Shown: positions 54,118-63,822 of the stretch, in pieces
How the letters are laid out: every line of letters starts with the position of its first letter
How positions within the stretch are numbered: the first letter of the stretch is position 1
NCBI GenBank assembly: GCA_041744375.1
Contig: JBGTLA010000079.1
Location: 1 to 64,000, forward strand
Source: JBGTLA01 sp041744375
GTDB lineage: Bacteria; Actinomycetota; Acidimicrobiia; Spongiisociales; ZC4RG35
Length of the DNA stretch: 64,000 nucleotides
Reading direction: 5' to 3'
Program-made: the position numbers and the translations under genes
The notes under the pieces: generated by a model
Database searches by the model: none
What the model was told of the DNA's origin: nothing
The model's input: only the letters and a program-made list of their open reading frames with translations

Positions 54118-55188
54118 TCAGGGCGAGGGATCGAGGATGGCGCCGCTTACGGGGTCGAACACCTGCACCCTTTCGGGCCGGGCATGCCAGACGACCCGAT
54201 CTCCGCGGCGCACACTGTGACGGGCCGGCACCCGGGCTACGAAACCGGTCCCCATCCTCGACCCGAGGCCGAACAACACCCGCTGCCAAGACCCGTCCTC
54301 TTCGATGCGACCGACGGTGGCGGGAATGGTCCGATCGAAGGGGGCGCCGGGAGTGGCAACCTCCAAATCGGCTGGTCGCACGGTGACCACAACGTGACGG
54401 CCGTCGACGAGGTTGGGGGCCGAAGGGCTCAGGCGGAGGCGGGTTCCCCCTATGTCGGCCCAGCGGCCCCCTCCCCCTTCGACCACCGTGGCCGGGAACC
54501 TGTTCAGCTCGCCCATCAGGTCTGCCACCGCCAACGACACCGGGAATCGGTACACGTGCATCGGCGTGCCGACCTGGGCCATCCGGCCAGCCGAGATCAC
54601 GGCGGCCCGATGCGCCCAACGGAAGGCGTCGGCGGGTTCGTTGGTGGCCAGGACGATCGTGGTATGGGGCATGGCCATCACCGACTCGACCAGGACAGCC
54701 CGCCGGTGAGGGTCGGTACCGGCCAAGGGCTCGTCGAGGAGTACGACGGAGACGTCGTCTCGTACCAGCGCCCGAGCCGCCGCAACGGTGCGGCGTTGCC
54801 CGACCGAGAGGGTGGCAGGTCGGCGAGAAAGGAGACGGCGAATGGTGAATCTGGCGGCAGTTGCGTCGACCGACCCACCAGTTCTCTTGTCGAGCTGCAA
54901 CGGCAACTCGAGGTTGCCGCCGACTCGAAGATGGTCGTACACGGTGTCTCCTTCGAACACGAGGGTCACGTCGCGACGGACACCGTCAACCGGACGGCCG
55001 TGGATTTCGACGCACCCGGCATCAGGCCGATCGAGACCGGCTATGGCCCGCAGCAGAAGGGTCTTGCCGGAGCCCGAGGAGCCCACCACCGCCAACCTCT
55101 CTCCTTCGGAGACATCGAGATCCACGCCGTCGAGGACCACCTCACCTCCTGGGGCGAGGCGGACTCCTCTCAGCCGGATGGCGAGCAT
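54118..55188 (-). CDS. MalK/UgpC-like ABC ATPase with altered Q and H loops
   Basis: 356 residues from the ATG at 55188 (TAGGGT ends 6 nt upstream). Walker A is intact (GSSGSGKT), as are Walker B and the catalytic Glu (VVLLDEPLAG). The Q loop Gln is Glu79 (LVFEGDTVYDH), the signature is LSVGQ, and the H-loop His is Asn183 (VLATNEPADA). The C-terminal TOBE-like domain (VTVRPADLEV, VVWHARPERVQVFD) is as in sugar importers. No permease or binding protein is adjacent. It may be a poorly active, regulatory or non-transport ATPase. Confidence 0.8.
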   Translation of the reverse strand: MLAIRLRGVRLAPGGEVVLDGVDLDVSEGERLAVVGSSGSGKTLLLRAIAGLDRPDAGCVEIHGRPVDGVRRDVTLVFEGDTVYDHLRVGGNLELPLQLDKRTGGSVDATAARFTIRRLLSRRPATLSVGQRRTVAAARALVRDDVSVVLLDEPLAGTDPHRRAVLVESVMAMPHTTIVLATNEPADAFRWAHRAAVISAGRMAQVGTPMHVYRFPVSLAVADLMGELNRFPATVVEGGGGRWADIGGTRLRLSPSAPNLVDGRHVVVTVRPADLEVATPGAPFDRTIPATVGRIEEDGSWQRVLFGLGSRMGTGFVARVPARHSVRRGDRVVWHARPERVQVFDPVSGAILDPSP

Positions 55189-55325
55189 GCTCAAACCCTA
55201 CGAGACATCGACGACCTCTGCGCCGGCGATGCGCCCACCGCCAGGCTGGGCCGGGCGAGACGGTGGGCGCCTGTCGCCGAAGCCTGGTTGTCTACCCGGC
55301 TCCCATCACCCCGAGGTTCGGGTCG

Positions 55326-57233
55326 ATGACACGCCTCGGCGTCCATCTCGCCGGAACGGGTGTCGAGGCGGCTATTTCGGCACCTGGGGCCGAGATGGTC
55401 GAGGTTTGCCTGTTCGACGGAGACCACCAGGCCCACCACCGCCTCGAGGCCGGTAGCGATGGGATCCACCGAGGCTTCCTAGACGGTGTGAAAGCAGGCC
55501 AGCAGTACGGCCTCCGCGTGCACGGGACCTGGGATCCAAGCCGCGGGATCCGTCATCATCCCACTCGACTCCTCCTGGACCCCCATGCGCGGGCCGTGAG
55601 CGGGTCGTTCGTGGACCACCCGTCGCTCCACGACGATCCGCCGCCCGCCACCTGGAGAGACACTGCACCGTGGGCTCCACGCGGCGTAATCGTGGCCGAT
55701 CACACACCGCCACGACCGGGCCCCGATCTTCCCTGGGAGGAGATGGTGATCTACGAGGCGCACGTACGTGGGCTGACCATGCGCCATGGTGGTGTCGAGC
55801 CCCGTCTGCGCGGAACCTTCCTGGGTGTCGCCTCCCCTCCGATCATCGATCACCTGCTCCGGTTGGGAGTCACCACATTGGAACTGATGCCGGTCGCCCA
55901 CCACGTCACCGAGCCGTTCCTGCAACAGCGGGGTCGCACCAACTACTGGGGGTACTCAACTCTCTCCTGGTTCGCTCCACACGGGGGATACGCCACCGGC
56001 GACGACGGGCGCCAAGTCGCCGAGTTCGCCGAGATGGTCGACCGTCTCCACGCCGAAGGCTTGGAAGTAGTCATCGACGTCGTCTTCAACCACACTGCCG
56101 AAGGAGGGACCCCCGGCCCGGTCCTGTCGATGAAGGGCCTCGACAACAGCGGCTGGTATCGCCTCGAAGCGGACGACCCTTCCCGCTACGTCGACTGGAC
56201 CGGCACCGGCAACACCATCGACACTGGCTCCGAGCGGGTGCGGCGTGTGATCGTTGACGCCCTGCGCTGGTGGGCAGAGGGCCTGGGGGTGGATGGCTTC
56301 CGATTCGACCTCGCCACGACCCTCGGTCGGGGCCCAGACGGGTCCTTTCATCCCGACAACCTGAAGTGGTTGACCCACGACCCTGTGGTGGGGAGGCGCA
56401 AGCTCATAGCCGAGCCCTGGGACCTCGGTCCGGACGGTTACCGGCTCGGTCAGTTCCCGAGCGGGTGGGCCGAGTGGAACGGCAGATATCGCGACGACGT
56501 TCGCGATGTGTGGCGTGGCCGAGGGTCGGTCGGGAACCTCAGCGCGGCGGTGGGAGGGTCAGTCGACCTGTTTCCTTCTCGGACATCGCCGGGCCCGATC
56601 AACTTCATCACCGCCCACGACGGGTTCACCCTTTCCGATCTCGTCTCCTACGACCACAAGCACAACGACGTCAACGGAGAGGACAACGATGACGGCCACG
56701 ACGACAACCGCTCGTGGAACTCCGGACACGAAGGCCCCACCGACGACGCGCTCATCCTCGAGCTACGACGACGACGCTCCGCAGCCATGCTCGCCACCCT
56801 TCTCATCTCCTCTGGGGTGCCCATGATCCTCGCCGGAGACGAACTGGGCCGCACCCAGGAAGGAAACAACAACGCCTATTCCGTCGACGACGAGCGCTCG
56901 TGGCTCGACTGGTCGGGAGAGGGGCCCGTGGACGTCATCGCGAGGACCATTCGATGGCGACCCTCTTTGAACCACGCCGACTGGCGCTGGCGAACCGTAG
57001 ATGGCGGAGACGTGACGATGTGGGAGGAGTCGGGCCCACTTCTCGCCGAGCAGTCTGGGAACCCGCGCCTCCTCGTCGCCTTCAACCCCAGTGGATCGGA
57101 CGTCGAATCCCTCCTGCCGGACGGATCCTGGGTCGTGGCAGTTGACTCGACCGGATCCCGGAGTGGCCAGCGCCTCCGCGGAACCACGCTCATCGGCGCT
57201 TGGACTGTTCTCGGGCTCGTCGCGCTCGACTGA
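55326..57233 (+). CDS. glgX: Glycogen debranching enzyme (GlgX/TreX family, GH13)
   Basis: 635 residues from the ATG at 55326; the frame extends further back only across the ABC gene. N-terminal CBM48-like domain (TRLGVHLAGTGVEAAISAPG). GH13 regions: LEVVIDVVFNHTAEGG, the nucleophile Asp in VDGFRFDLATTLGR, the acid/base Glu in KLIAEPWDLG and the stabilising Asp in NFITAHDGFTLSDL. ELMPVAHHVTEPFLQQRGRT NYWGY is typical of isoamylase-type debranchers. Somewhat shorter than the 700-residue family norm. Convergent with glgC, so glycogen synthesis and breakdown genes are neighbours. Confidence 0.92.
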   Translation: MTRLGVHLAGTGVEAAISAPGAEMVEVCLFDGDHQAHHRLEAGSDGIHRGFLDGVKAGQQYGLRVHGTWDPSRGIRHHPTRLLLDPHARAVSGSFVDHPSLHDDPPPATWRDTAPWAPRGVIVADHTPPRPGPDLPWEEMVIYEAHVRGLTMRHGGVEPRLRGTFLGVASPPIIDHLLRLGVTTLELMPVAHHVTEPFLQQRGRTNYWGYSTLSWFAPHGGYATGDDGRQVAEFAEMVDRLHAEGLEVVIDVVFNHTAEGGTPGPVLSMKGLDNSGWYRLEADDPSRYVDWTGTGNTIDTGSERVRRVIVDALRWWAEGLGVDGFRFDLATTLGRGPDGSFHPDNLKWLTHDPVVGRRKLIAEPWDLGPDGYRLGQFPSGWAEWNGRYRDDVRDVWRGRGSVGNLSAAVGGSVDLFPSRTSPGPINFITAHDGFTLSDLVSYDHKHNDVNGEDNDDGHDDNRSWNSGHEGPTDDALILELRRRRSAAMLATLLISSGVPMILAGDELGRTQEGNNNAYSVDDERSWLDWSGEGPVDVIARTIRWRPSLNHADWRWRTVDGGDVTMWEESGPLLAEQSGNPRLLVAFNPSGSDVESLLPDGSWVVAVDSTGSRSGQRLRGTTLIGAWTVLGLVALD

Positions 57234-57303
57234 GCCGGCCGGACATCGGCGCCGTCGTCTGTCTCGCGGGAGAGGTGGCAGGAGCCGGCATCCGGCGAGC
57301 GAT

Positions 57304-58536
57304 CTACTGGACCACCTCACCTTTGGCGATGGCCACGATCCCCTCGTCGGACACGGTGAATCGCGCAGCGTCCAACTCGGCGTCGACCCCGATCTGCGCG
57401 TTGGCCGGGATCTCGACGTGCTTGTCCACTATGACGTTGCGTAGCACGGCGCCCGCCCCCACCTTGACGTCGTCCATCAGGATGCAACCGTCGAGCCGAG
57501 CCCCCGGCTCTACCCGCACCCCCGGCGAGGCGACGGTACGACTCATGTAGGCCCCGGAAACGATCACACCGTTCGACAAAAGGCTGTCGGCGATTTCGCC
57601 CGCGCCATGCTCGGCCACCGACACGATCTTGGCCGGGGGGTTGGTGTGACTGGACGTATAGATTGGCCAGTCGTCGTTGTAGAGACTGAACACCGGCTCT
57701 GCCGAGACGAGATCCATGTGGGCCTCGAAGTAGGAATCGAGTGATCCGACGTCGCGCCAATACCCACGTTCTCGTTCGCCCACCCCGGGGACCTCGTTCT
57801 GGGTGAAGTCATAGCAATTGGCCACACCCTTGGAAACGAGCTTGGGAATGAGATCGCCACCGACGTCATGACGGGAGGAGTCGTCGTGGGCGTCGGTCAG
57901 CACCTCGTCGATGAGAGCTTCGGTCGTGAAGACATAGTTGCCCATCGAGGCGAGCGATACTTCCGGGTCGTCTGGCGTCGCAGGCGGGTCGGCCGGTTTC
58001 TCCCAGAACTCTGCGATTCGGTTCGACCCCCCCTCGAGCTCGATCACGCCGAAGGAAACCGCCTCCCGGCGAGGCACCCTGATACCGGCCACGGTGGCAC
58101 CGGCTCCGCTTTCGATGTGTGCCTGGAGGAGCTGGGCGGGATCCATCCGATAAATGTGATCGGCTCCGAACACGAAGATGTAGTCCGGCTGCTCGTCGGA
58201 GACAATGTTGAGATTCTGGAAGATGGCGTCGGCCGAGCCAACGAACCACCGCTGACCCACCCGCATCTGGGCAGGCACCGACGTCACGTAGTTGCCGAGC
58301 AGGGTCGACATCCTCCAAGTGCGGGAAAGATGGACGTTGAGGCTGTGGCTCTTGTACTGAGTGAGCACCACGATCCGCCGATGCCCGGCGTTGACGAGAT
58401 TGGAGAGGGCGAAGTCTATGAGGCGGTAGTGACCGCCGAACGGCACAGCCGGCTTGGCCCGGTCCCGGGTGAGCGGCATGAGCCGCTTGCCTTCCCCACC
58501 CGCCAACACCATCGACAAGACCTGTGAACGGCTCAT
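57304..58536 (-). CDS. glgC: Glucose-1-phosphate adenylyltransferase
   Basis: 410 residues. The nucleotidyltransferase start VLSMVLAGGEGKRLMPLTRD followed by RAKPAVPFGGHYRLIDFALS is diagnostic, as are YIFVFGADHIYRMDPAQLLQ, IAEFWEKP and the sugar site SMGNYVFTTEAL. The C-terminal left-handed beta-helix (GVIVSGAYMSRTVASPGVRV) is intact. It makes ADP-glucose for glycogen. Start ATG 58536; no strong ribosome site was seen. Confidence 0.95.
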   Translation of the reverse strand: MSRSQVLSMVLAGGEGKRLMPLTRDRAKPAVPFGGHYRLIDFALSNLVNAGHRRIVVLTQYKSHSLNVHLSRTWRMSTLLGNYVTSVPAQMRVGQRWFVGSADAIFQNLNIVSDEQPDYIFVFGADHIYRMDPAQLLQAHIESGAGATVAGIRVPRREAVSFGVIELEGGSNRIAEFWEKPADPPATPDDPEVSLASMGNYVFTTEALIDEVLTDAHDDSSRHDVGGDLIPKLVSKGVANCYDFTQNEVPGVGERERGYWRDVGSLDSYFEAHMDLVSAEPVFSLYNDDWPIYTSSHTNPPAKIVSVAEHGAGEIADSLLSNGVIVSGAYMSRTVASPGVRVEPGARLDGCILMDDVKVGAGAVLRNVIVDKHVEIPANAQIGVDAELDAARFTVSDEGIVAIAKGEVVQ

Positions 58537-58842
58537 GACCGACCATGTTCAGGCGCGCGGAACGGCCCTCCGGTAGGAGGCAGGGTCGCGTCGATGGGGC
58601 GTCTCATGTCTCGCTCACGATCCCCTCGGCTCATCGCAGGCACCTCTCTTCCATGTGGTTCCACCGTAGCGGAGGGGCACACCCTCGAGTTGGACGCTTG
58701 GTCCCGGCTCTCGCTCACCGGTTCGGGGCCGCGCGCCAAGTGCGCCCCAGTATCGGGTGGATGCCTCATCGAGCCCGGGGTGGTCACCCATGCCCCGAGG
58801 GGTCGCCCGACCCAGGATTGATGCCTAAAGCTGGAGGCTGAG
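58537..58842. other. Divergent intergenic region between glgC and the next gene
   Basis: 306 bp. Plus-strand frames through it look non-coding (Arg/Ser/Gly-rich). It should hold the divergent promoters of glgC and the 58843 gene. GGAGG at 58833-58837 is the ribosome site of the latter. No clear palindromic operator was found. Confidence 0.4.
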
Positions 58843-60411
58843 GTGGTCGAAACAGGTCGGGTGAGTGCCGCCCCAACAACAGCTCTGTCCTTCGTCGGCC
58901 AGGTCGACCTCGACGGCCGACCGGTCGACGTGGCGGTGACAGTGGTCGATGGTGTCGTGTCCCTTCTCGTGGGCGAGGACTCGATCGGATCGTGGAGGTT
59001 CGGCGAGATCGAGTTCGTGAAGGAAGACACCGACACCTTTTCGGTTCGCGCCGACGGTGACACTCTCACCTTCAGACCAGCCGATTCAGGTGGCTTCGAG
59101 GATTTCCTCGCCGACGGGCGCACCTCGTCGCCCCAGCCGACCACACAGACCAATGTGGTCGACGACGTCGACTTCAGCATTCCCGTCAGACCCGAAACGA
59201 AAGTGCACGCTCCCACCCTCCTCCCGAGCGACGACCCAGGCGAACTCCTCGAATCGCTGGTCAGCGCCGAACCCCGGTCGCGAGTGGAATGGGAGACCGA
59301 AACTGACGAGTACTTTGCGGCGGGCCTCAACGGCCCGCCGATCGAAGGTGCCCCGGCCCAGCCAGCGATTCGGTTCAACCGGCTCCCGGCAATTTCCGAG
59401 CCCACCCCTGTGGCACCGGTCGAGATTCCCCCGGAGCCCAACCCGATCGAACAAGAAGACAATGAAGTCTCAGCCGGTGTCGAGGTGCCCTCTCCCCCCG
59501 ACACCGGAGAGAGCGAAACAGAATTCTCCCCGGGCCGCGACGCAGACATCGATTATACCGAAGAGTTGGATCCGGTCGAGGTGGCAATGACACCCGAGGG
59601 CGCGGCATCGCAGCCGCGCCCGTCGCGACTCCGGCGCCTCCGTGCCAAGCCGGCGGCCAAGAAGACGGCGGCCAAGAAGCCGGAAGCAGAGGAGGCGCGA
59701 GTCGAGACCGAGGAGTTGGCCCCCACTTCCGAAGAGCCGACGATTTCCGTCACCGATCGAATCGAGGCCACCCGGCCGATGGACGATGGCGAGAACCTTC
59801 GTCAATGGGCACTCGTCGTAGGAGGAGGAATTGTGGGTCTGATCCTCCTCGCCGTGGTCGTGGGAGTGATCCTGGCGGCCATCGGAGGCAACGACGCCGA
59901 TTCAGCGGCGCTCACACCCATCGAAGAGGCACCTGCCGCCACCGTGGTCGTTCCCTCCACACTCTCGGCGCCGGCGACCACCCCACCGGCCACACCCGTC
60001 GAGACGGACCCGGCGGACGGTGCCGACGCCACCGAGTTCGTCGCCCAGTGGAACGCTCTCGCCTCCACGTACGCCTATCACATGGCTATCGCCGCCACCG
60101 ACACCCTCCCGATCGAGACGGCCTTGACATCGACAATCCGGATCACCTACGGGGTCGACAGATCCGTCAGGCTCGACGCCCTTCCTCAGGGCGAACGCGG
60201 TGACCGCGACATCCTGGTGGCGATGGGAATGGTCGTGGCGTGGGCCGAGCCGCAGTTGAGCCCCGGCGATCGTGCCGGCGTTCTCGGGGGGCTGGGCATC
60301 GACATCGAAAACCCCCAACTCGACTCGATAGGTGGCATGGTCCGCCGTAACGGGATCGTGTATGAGGCAACGGTCCTCGATCGGGTGATTCGCTTCACCG
60401 TCCGGCGCTGA
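58843..60411 (+). CDS. Large single-pass membrane protein of unknown function
   Basis: 522 residues from a GTG with GGAGG 5 nt upstream. Order: an N-terminal beta-rich domain of about 80 residues (ALSFVGQVDLDGRPVDVAVT, SWRFGEIEFVKEDTDTFSVR); a long Pro/Glu-rich disordered region with a basic patch (RPSRLRRLRAKPAAKKTAAK, about 263-282); one TM helix (LVVGGGIVGLILLAVVVGVI, about 323-343); a Thr/Pro linker; and a C-terminal extracytoplasmic domain (TEFVAQWNALASTYAYHMAI to the end). No family is recognised. A 338-codon antisense frame across it is rejected as a shadow. Confidence 0.75.
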   Translation: MVETGRVSAAPTTALSFVGQVDLDGRPVDVAVTVVDGVVSLLVGEDSIGSWRFGEIEFVKEDTDTFSVRADGDTLTFRPADSGGFEDFLADGRTSSPQPTTQTNVVDDVDFSIPVRPETKVHAPTLLPSDDPGELLESLVSAEPRSRVEWETETDEYFAAGLNGPPIEGAPAQPAIRFNRLPAISEPTPVAPVEIPPEPNPIEQEDNEVSAGVEVPSPPDTGESETEFSPGRDADIDYTEELDPVEVAMTPEGAASQPRPSRLRRLRAKPAAKKTAAKKPEAEEARVETEELAPTSEEPTISVTDRIEATRPMDDGENLRQWALVVGGGIVGLILLAVVVGVILAAIGGNDADSAALTPIEEAPAATVVVPSTLSAPATTPPATPVETDPADGADATEFVAQWNALASTYAYHMAIAATDTLPIETALTSTIRITYGVDRSVRLDALPQGERGDRDILVAMGMVVAWAEPQLSPGDRAGVLGGLGIDIENPQLDSIGGMVRRNGIVYEATVLDRVIRFTVRR

Positions 60412-60430
60412 AAGGCGCCCGCCCGGCTCC

Positions 60431-60997
60431 TCAACCCAGGTCGCCCAGCCAGTGATCTATGCGCTCCAGCAGGTACTCGCTCACCTCATGCGACCGGTCG
60501 AGCGCCTCACACAGTTGATCGCGCCCCATCAGCATGTCGACCAGGGACACGGAGGTCGACCCGATGAGCGTCAGGCGCCTCTCCGGTGCCTCAGATACGG
60601 CCGCGTAGGAGTCGATGGCCGAGACCTCCACCGAAAGGGCCATTCCGCCGATGCCCGCCAGGTCGGTGGCCAGGACCAACAGGTCGGGAGGGTCGGCCAG
60701 CGCCGGGACTGCCCAGTTGAAATAGAGGTTGAGGTGGAAGTCGTCAGGCGGCTCCTCCCAGTCATCGACCATGTCCTCGAGCCGATCCTGCAGGGAAAGC
60801 AGAACCCGGGGATCGACGTCGAGGGCAAGGTGGAGATCGAGGGGCCGACCGCACCCGCTCTCAGGATGCAAGTCGACTTCCCACGACTGCCGCAACGAGT
60901 ACGTCTCCACGATGTGACGCTCGTCGTGAACGTGAAAACCGTGGTCGATGGCGTGCTCTTTGAGGTCGGTCACGAACCCGGCGATGTCGATGGCCAC
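60431..60997 (-). CDS. Conserved-looking actinobacterial protein of unknown function
   Basis: 188 residues from the GTG at 60997, with TAGGCT 6 nt upstream. No TM or signal peptide; acidic. Notable segments are VETYSLRQSWEVDLHPESGC, GRPLDLHLALDVDPRVLLSL, DWEEPPDDFHLNLYFNWAVP and a C-terminal helix LCEALDRSHEVSEYLLERID. The fold looks alpha/beta. I do not recognise a family or function. Tail-to-tail with the 58843 gene (19 bp apart). Confidence 0.65.
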   Translation of the reverse strand: MAIDIAGFVTDLKEHAIDHGFHVHDERHIVETYSLRQSWEVDLHPESGCGRPLDLHLALDVDPRVLLSLQDRLEDMVDDWEEPPDDFHLNLYFNWAVPALADPPDLLVLATDLAGIGGMALSVEVSAIDSYAAVSEAPERRLTLIGSTSVSLVDMLMGRDQLCEALDRSHEVSEYLLERIDHWLGDLG

Positions 60998-61074
60998 GCT
61001 CCGAGCCTACAGCCACCGCCGCGGTTGACCATGGTTGCCGTGCCGAACACCAGAGCGTGTCGTGGCGAGGCTCC

Positions 61075-62166
61075 TCACCGGCGCCTACGAGCCGCCCACC
61101 CCACCACCAACCCGACGACGAACGTCGAAAGACCCGACCAAGTCGTGGACCTCGCCTCTTCTGTGGTGTCGTCGACCTTCACCACGGGTACCTCCCGACT
61201 TCTCTGGGAAGGAGCCACCACATCCCCGTAGACGAGATAATCGGCGTAGACGCGTGTGACCTCCGCACCGAACAGATAGATGATCCACATGAGATTGAAG
61301 AAGAAGAGGAGGATCGCTACTCCCCCCAGGGCGCTCAATGCTCCTCCCCCGCCGGCGCTGCTCTGCAGATAGGTCCCGACCAGAAAGGCGCCCACCAGAC
61401 CCACGACGGCTGTGAACATGCCTCCCCGTCGGGCCGCCTGCCACGGCACCTTCACCCGAGACAGGAGCTGGAACGAGAGGGCCACCACGATCATCAGCAT
61501 CACCACCGAGGCCAGCGGCACCGCCACGCCCAGGAGCGGCCCGAGCCAGTCGAGCCTCTCGGGCACCAAACTCCGAATGAAGTTGACGGCGGCCACGGCG
61601 GTGATGGGCACGAACACCAGGGTGGCCAGAAGAAGGGCCCATACCACCGCAATCCCGCGTTGCACCAGGATGTTGACGAATCCCTGAGTGCGCTCGTCGG
61701 GTGCACCGAAAATGTGATTGAGGATGCCCTGGACGTGAAACAGGACTGTTGAACTCGTGAACAGGGCCAGGGCGATACCGATGGCCAGGGCCTGACCGGC
61801 GGTAGCGGCGGCCTGGCAGGTCAATTGGGCCAGTTGATCTGCGACCTGGGTGCCCGCCACTTCCTCCACCTGGGCGAGCGTCCGATCGAGTGGATTCGTG
61901 GGAGATTGCGGGAGGTCGGCGATGCTGACGTCTGAGCACGCAGCCTCGGTATCTCCCGCCCCAGCCGAGGGGGTGGCGAAGGTCGAGTCCGAGGAGACGA
62001 ACCCGACCAGGGCCACGACCAAGAACAGCAGCGGCACGAGAGAGAAGAGGGTGTAGAACGAGAGGGCAGCACCGAACCGCACCGCCATGTCTGCGCCGAA
62101 CTCTTCCAGAGCGGCCGCCAGGAGCTTGATCACTCGCCGATGCAGAGGCAGGTCTCGATGAGGCAC
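61075..62166 (-). CDS. YihY/BrkB family membrane protein
   Basis: 363 residues; the GTG start has TACGAT 7 nt upstream. BrkB/YihY pattern: RFGAALSFYTLFSLVPLLFL, a periplasmic loop with a Cys pair (ACSDVSIAD, LTCQAAA), HVQGILNHIFGAPDERTQGF, and the C-terminal GGVAILLFFFNLMWIIYLFG then AEVTRVYADY. About six TM helices. It was long misannotated as ribonuclease BN; the real role is unknown, possibly a transporter. Divergent from the DNA ligase. Confidence 0.92.
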   Translation of the reverse strand: MPHRDLPLHRRVIKLLAAALEEFGADMAVRFGAALSFYTLFSLVPLLFLVVALVGFVSSDSTFATPSAGAGDTEAACSDVSIADLPQSPTNPLDRTLAQVEEVAGTQVADQLAQLTCQAAATAGQALAIGIALALFTSSTVLFHVQGILNHIFGAPDERTQGFVNILVQRGIAVVWALLLATLVFVPITAVAAVNFIRSLVPERLDWLGPLLGVAVPLASVVMLMIVVALSFQLLSRVKVPWQAARRGGMFTAVVGLVGAFLVGTYLQSSAGGGGALSALGGVAILLFFFNLMWIIYLFGAEVTRVYADYLVYGDVVAPSQRSREVPVVKVDDTTEEARSTTWSGLSTFVVGLVVGWAARRRR

Positions 62167-62203
62167 GCATCCGATCGTAGGCGACTCGTAAACTCAAGCG
62201 GCC

Positions 62204-63232
62204 ATGCCACATCCCTTCCCGCCCACCGTCCCCACCATGGAGGCGCGCACGTCAGAGAAGTGGCCAACCGGCCGACTTGCCTACGAGCCCAAGTGGGACG
62301 GCTTCCGCTGCCTGGCCTGGTCCGAGCCCGAGATGCGATTGGACTCTCGCAACGAACGACCTCTCCTCCGCTACTTCCCGGAACTCGAGCCCGCCCTGGC
62401 CCAGCTTCCCGAGGGAACCGTCGTGGACGGAGAAGTGGTCGTGGTCGTGGACGGTGCCACCTCGTTCGACTCGCTCCAGCAACGAATCCACCCGGCCCAG
62501 ACCCGTGTGGACCGACTCGCAGCCGAGACACCGGCCGAGCTGGTCGCCTTCGACATGTTGGCTCTCCGAGGAGAAGACCTGCGGGCGCTGCCGTTCGAGG
62601 AGCGCAGGTCCCGTCTCGAGGGACTCGCCTCCACGCTGGAGGCGCCTTGGCACCTGACACCGTCCACAACCGACATCGAGCTCGGCCGACACTGGTTCGA
62701 CGCCTACGAGTCGGCGGGATGCGACGGGATCATCGTCAAGGACCTCGCCGGAACCTACCAGTCCGGGAAAAGGGCCATGACGAAGATCAAACATCGACGA
62801 ACCGTCGATGTAGTGGTGGGCGGTTATCGCGAGCACAAGGACGGCAACAAGATCGGATCCCTTCTTCTCGGGCTCCACACCAGTGAAGGTGAGCTGTCGT
62901 TCGTCGGCCACTGCTCGGGTTTCCCCGATGCCGATCGAGCGGAGTTGTTCGCCCAGTTCAGTGCCCTGGCTGTCGATGAGTCCTTTGGCGTCGGCGCCAG
63001 AGTCCCGGGCGCCGAGAGCCGGTGGTCGGGAGGCAAGGAGATGGACTGGACGCCGGTCCTACCCGGGGTGGTGGTCGAGGTGAGCTACGACCAACTCGAA
63101 GGCAACCGGTTCCGACATGCCACTCGCTTCCATCGTTGGCGACCCGACAAAGATCCAGCCGAATGCACCATGGGCCAGCTCGAACTCCCCGAAGGGCCCG
63201 ACTTCACCGACGTGATCGGCGCAAGAGCATGA
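62204..63232 (+). CDS. ATP-dependent DNA ligase (LigC-like)
   Basis: 342 residues from the ATG at 62204. The nucleotidyltransferase domain has the adenylation Lys30 in AYEPKWDGFRCLAW (KxDG), then RNERPLLRYFPELEPALAQL, VVDGEVVV, GCDGIIVKDLAGTYQSGKRA and TKIKHRRTVDVVVGGYR. The OB-fold follows (GSLLLGLHTSEGELSFVGHC). It is of the short LigC type without nuclease or polymerase domains. A LigD-type polymerase end lies 600 bp downstream on the other strand, so a role in end joining or gap/excision repair is likely. Confidence 0.93.
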   Translation: MPHPFPPTVPTMEARTSEKWPTGRLAYEPKWDGFRCLAWSEPEMRLDSRNERPLLRYFPELEPALAQLPEGTVVDGEVVVVVDGATSFDSLQQRIHPAQTRVDRLAAETPAELVAFDMLALRGEDLRALPFEERRSRLEGLASTLEAPWHLTPSTTDIELGRHWFDAYESAGCDGIIVKDLAGTYQSGKRAMTKIKHRRTVDVVVGGYREHKDGNKIGSLLLGLHTSEGELSFVGHCSGFPDADRAELFAQFSALAVDESFGVGARVPGAESRWSGGKEMDWTPVLPGVVVEVSYDQLEGNRFRHATRFHRWRPDKDPAECTMGQLELPEGPDFTDVIGARA

Positions 63233-63272
63233 GTGCCGCCGCCGGTCCTGCTCCGGGCGGCAAGGAACCCGA

Positions 63273-63767
63273 TCAACCCAGCTCTTTGCGCTCGTCCCTG
63301 ACGACCCCACTCCGGCGATGTTGGCTGGTGACGGTGGGTGAGACCCACGCCACCACCACCAGCACCAGGCCGGTCACGAGCCAGATGACACCTGAGGTCT
63401 GGTCGACGCCCAGGGCGTCGATGAATGGAGTGGGCTCGACAGCGACGATCACCCCAAAGGCAGCGAAAAGCAGCCCCATGGTCATGAGACCACCACGAAC
63501 ACGGTAGGGAGATGAAGCGACCCCCAAGAGGATGAGACCGAGAACGACCATGATGATCGCCCACAAGCGGGTGGCACTCACACCGGCGATGGTGGTCGAC
63601 TCTCCTGTGATTGACCCGGCGAACCCGAGCCGGGCGAGGGCAATCCCTCCCAGCACAACCAACAGAAATCCGACGAGACCAGCGACGAACTGAGCGGGCG
63701 ACCAAGTGCGGCGATCGATGGTCCGTTCCGAGACGATGCCCTGCTCCTGCTCTCGGTCATTGTCCAT
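63273..63767 (-). CDS. Four-helix membrane protein of unknown function
   Basis: 164 residues from the ATG at 63767 (GAAGGGCC upstream); a frame to 63812 is less likely. Charged N-terminus, then four TM helices (FVAGLVGFLLVVLGGIALAR, LWAIIMVVLGLILLGVASSP, GGLMTMGLLFAAFGVIVAVE, GVIWLVTGLVLVVVAWVSPT). The first extracytoplasmic loop is Gly/Ser/Thr-rich. Similar in layout to DUF4383-type actinobacterial proteins, but this is not certain. Function unknown. Confidence 0.7.
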   Translation of the reverse strand: MDNDREQEQGIVSERTIDRRTWSPAQFVAGLVGFLLVVLGGIALARLGFAGSITGESTTIAGVSATRLWAIIMVVLGLILLGVASSPYRVRGGLMTMGLLFAAFGVIVAVEPTPFIDALGVDQTSGVIWLVTGLVLVVVAWVSPTVTSQHRRSGVVRDERKELG

Positions 63768-63822
63768 GTGATGGCCCTTCGTCGATGGTGGTCTGGCCGG
63801 CGGCCCTTCCACCTGAAACTAG

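Noticed and set aside
54861..55325. N-terminal extension of the debranching enzyme frame
   Set aside because: The 155 extra codons are antisense to the ABC ATPase and Arg/Pro-rich; the GlgX homology begins right at the ATG 55326.
58533..59549. A 338-codon minus-strand frame overlapping glgC start and the 58843 gene
   Set aside because: Ser/Thr/Gly/Arg-rich with no domain; the plus-strand gene has a start site, a TM helix and a coherent architecture.
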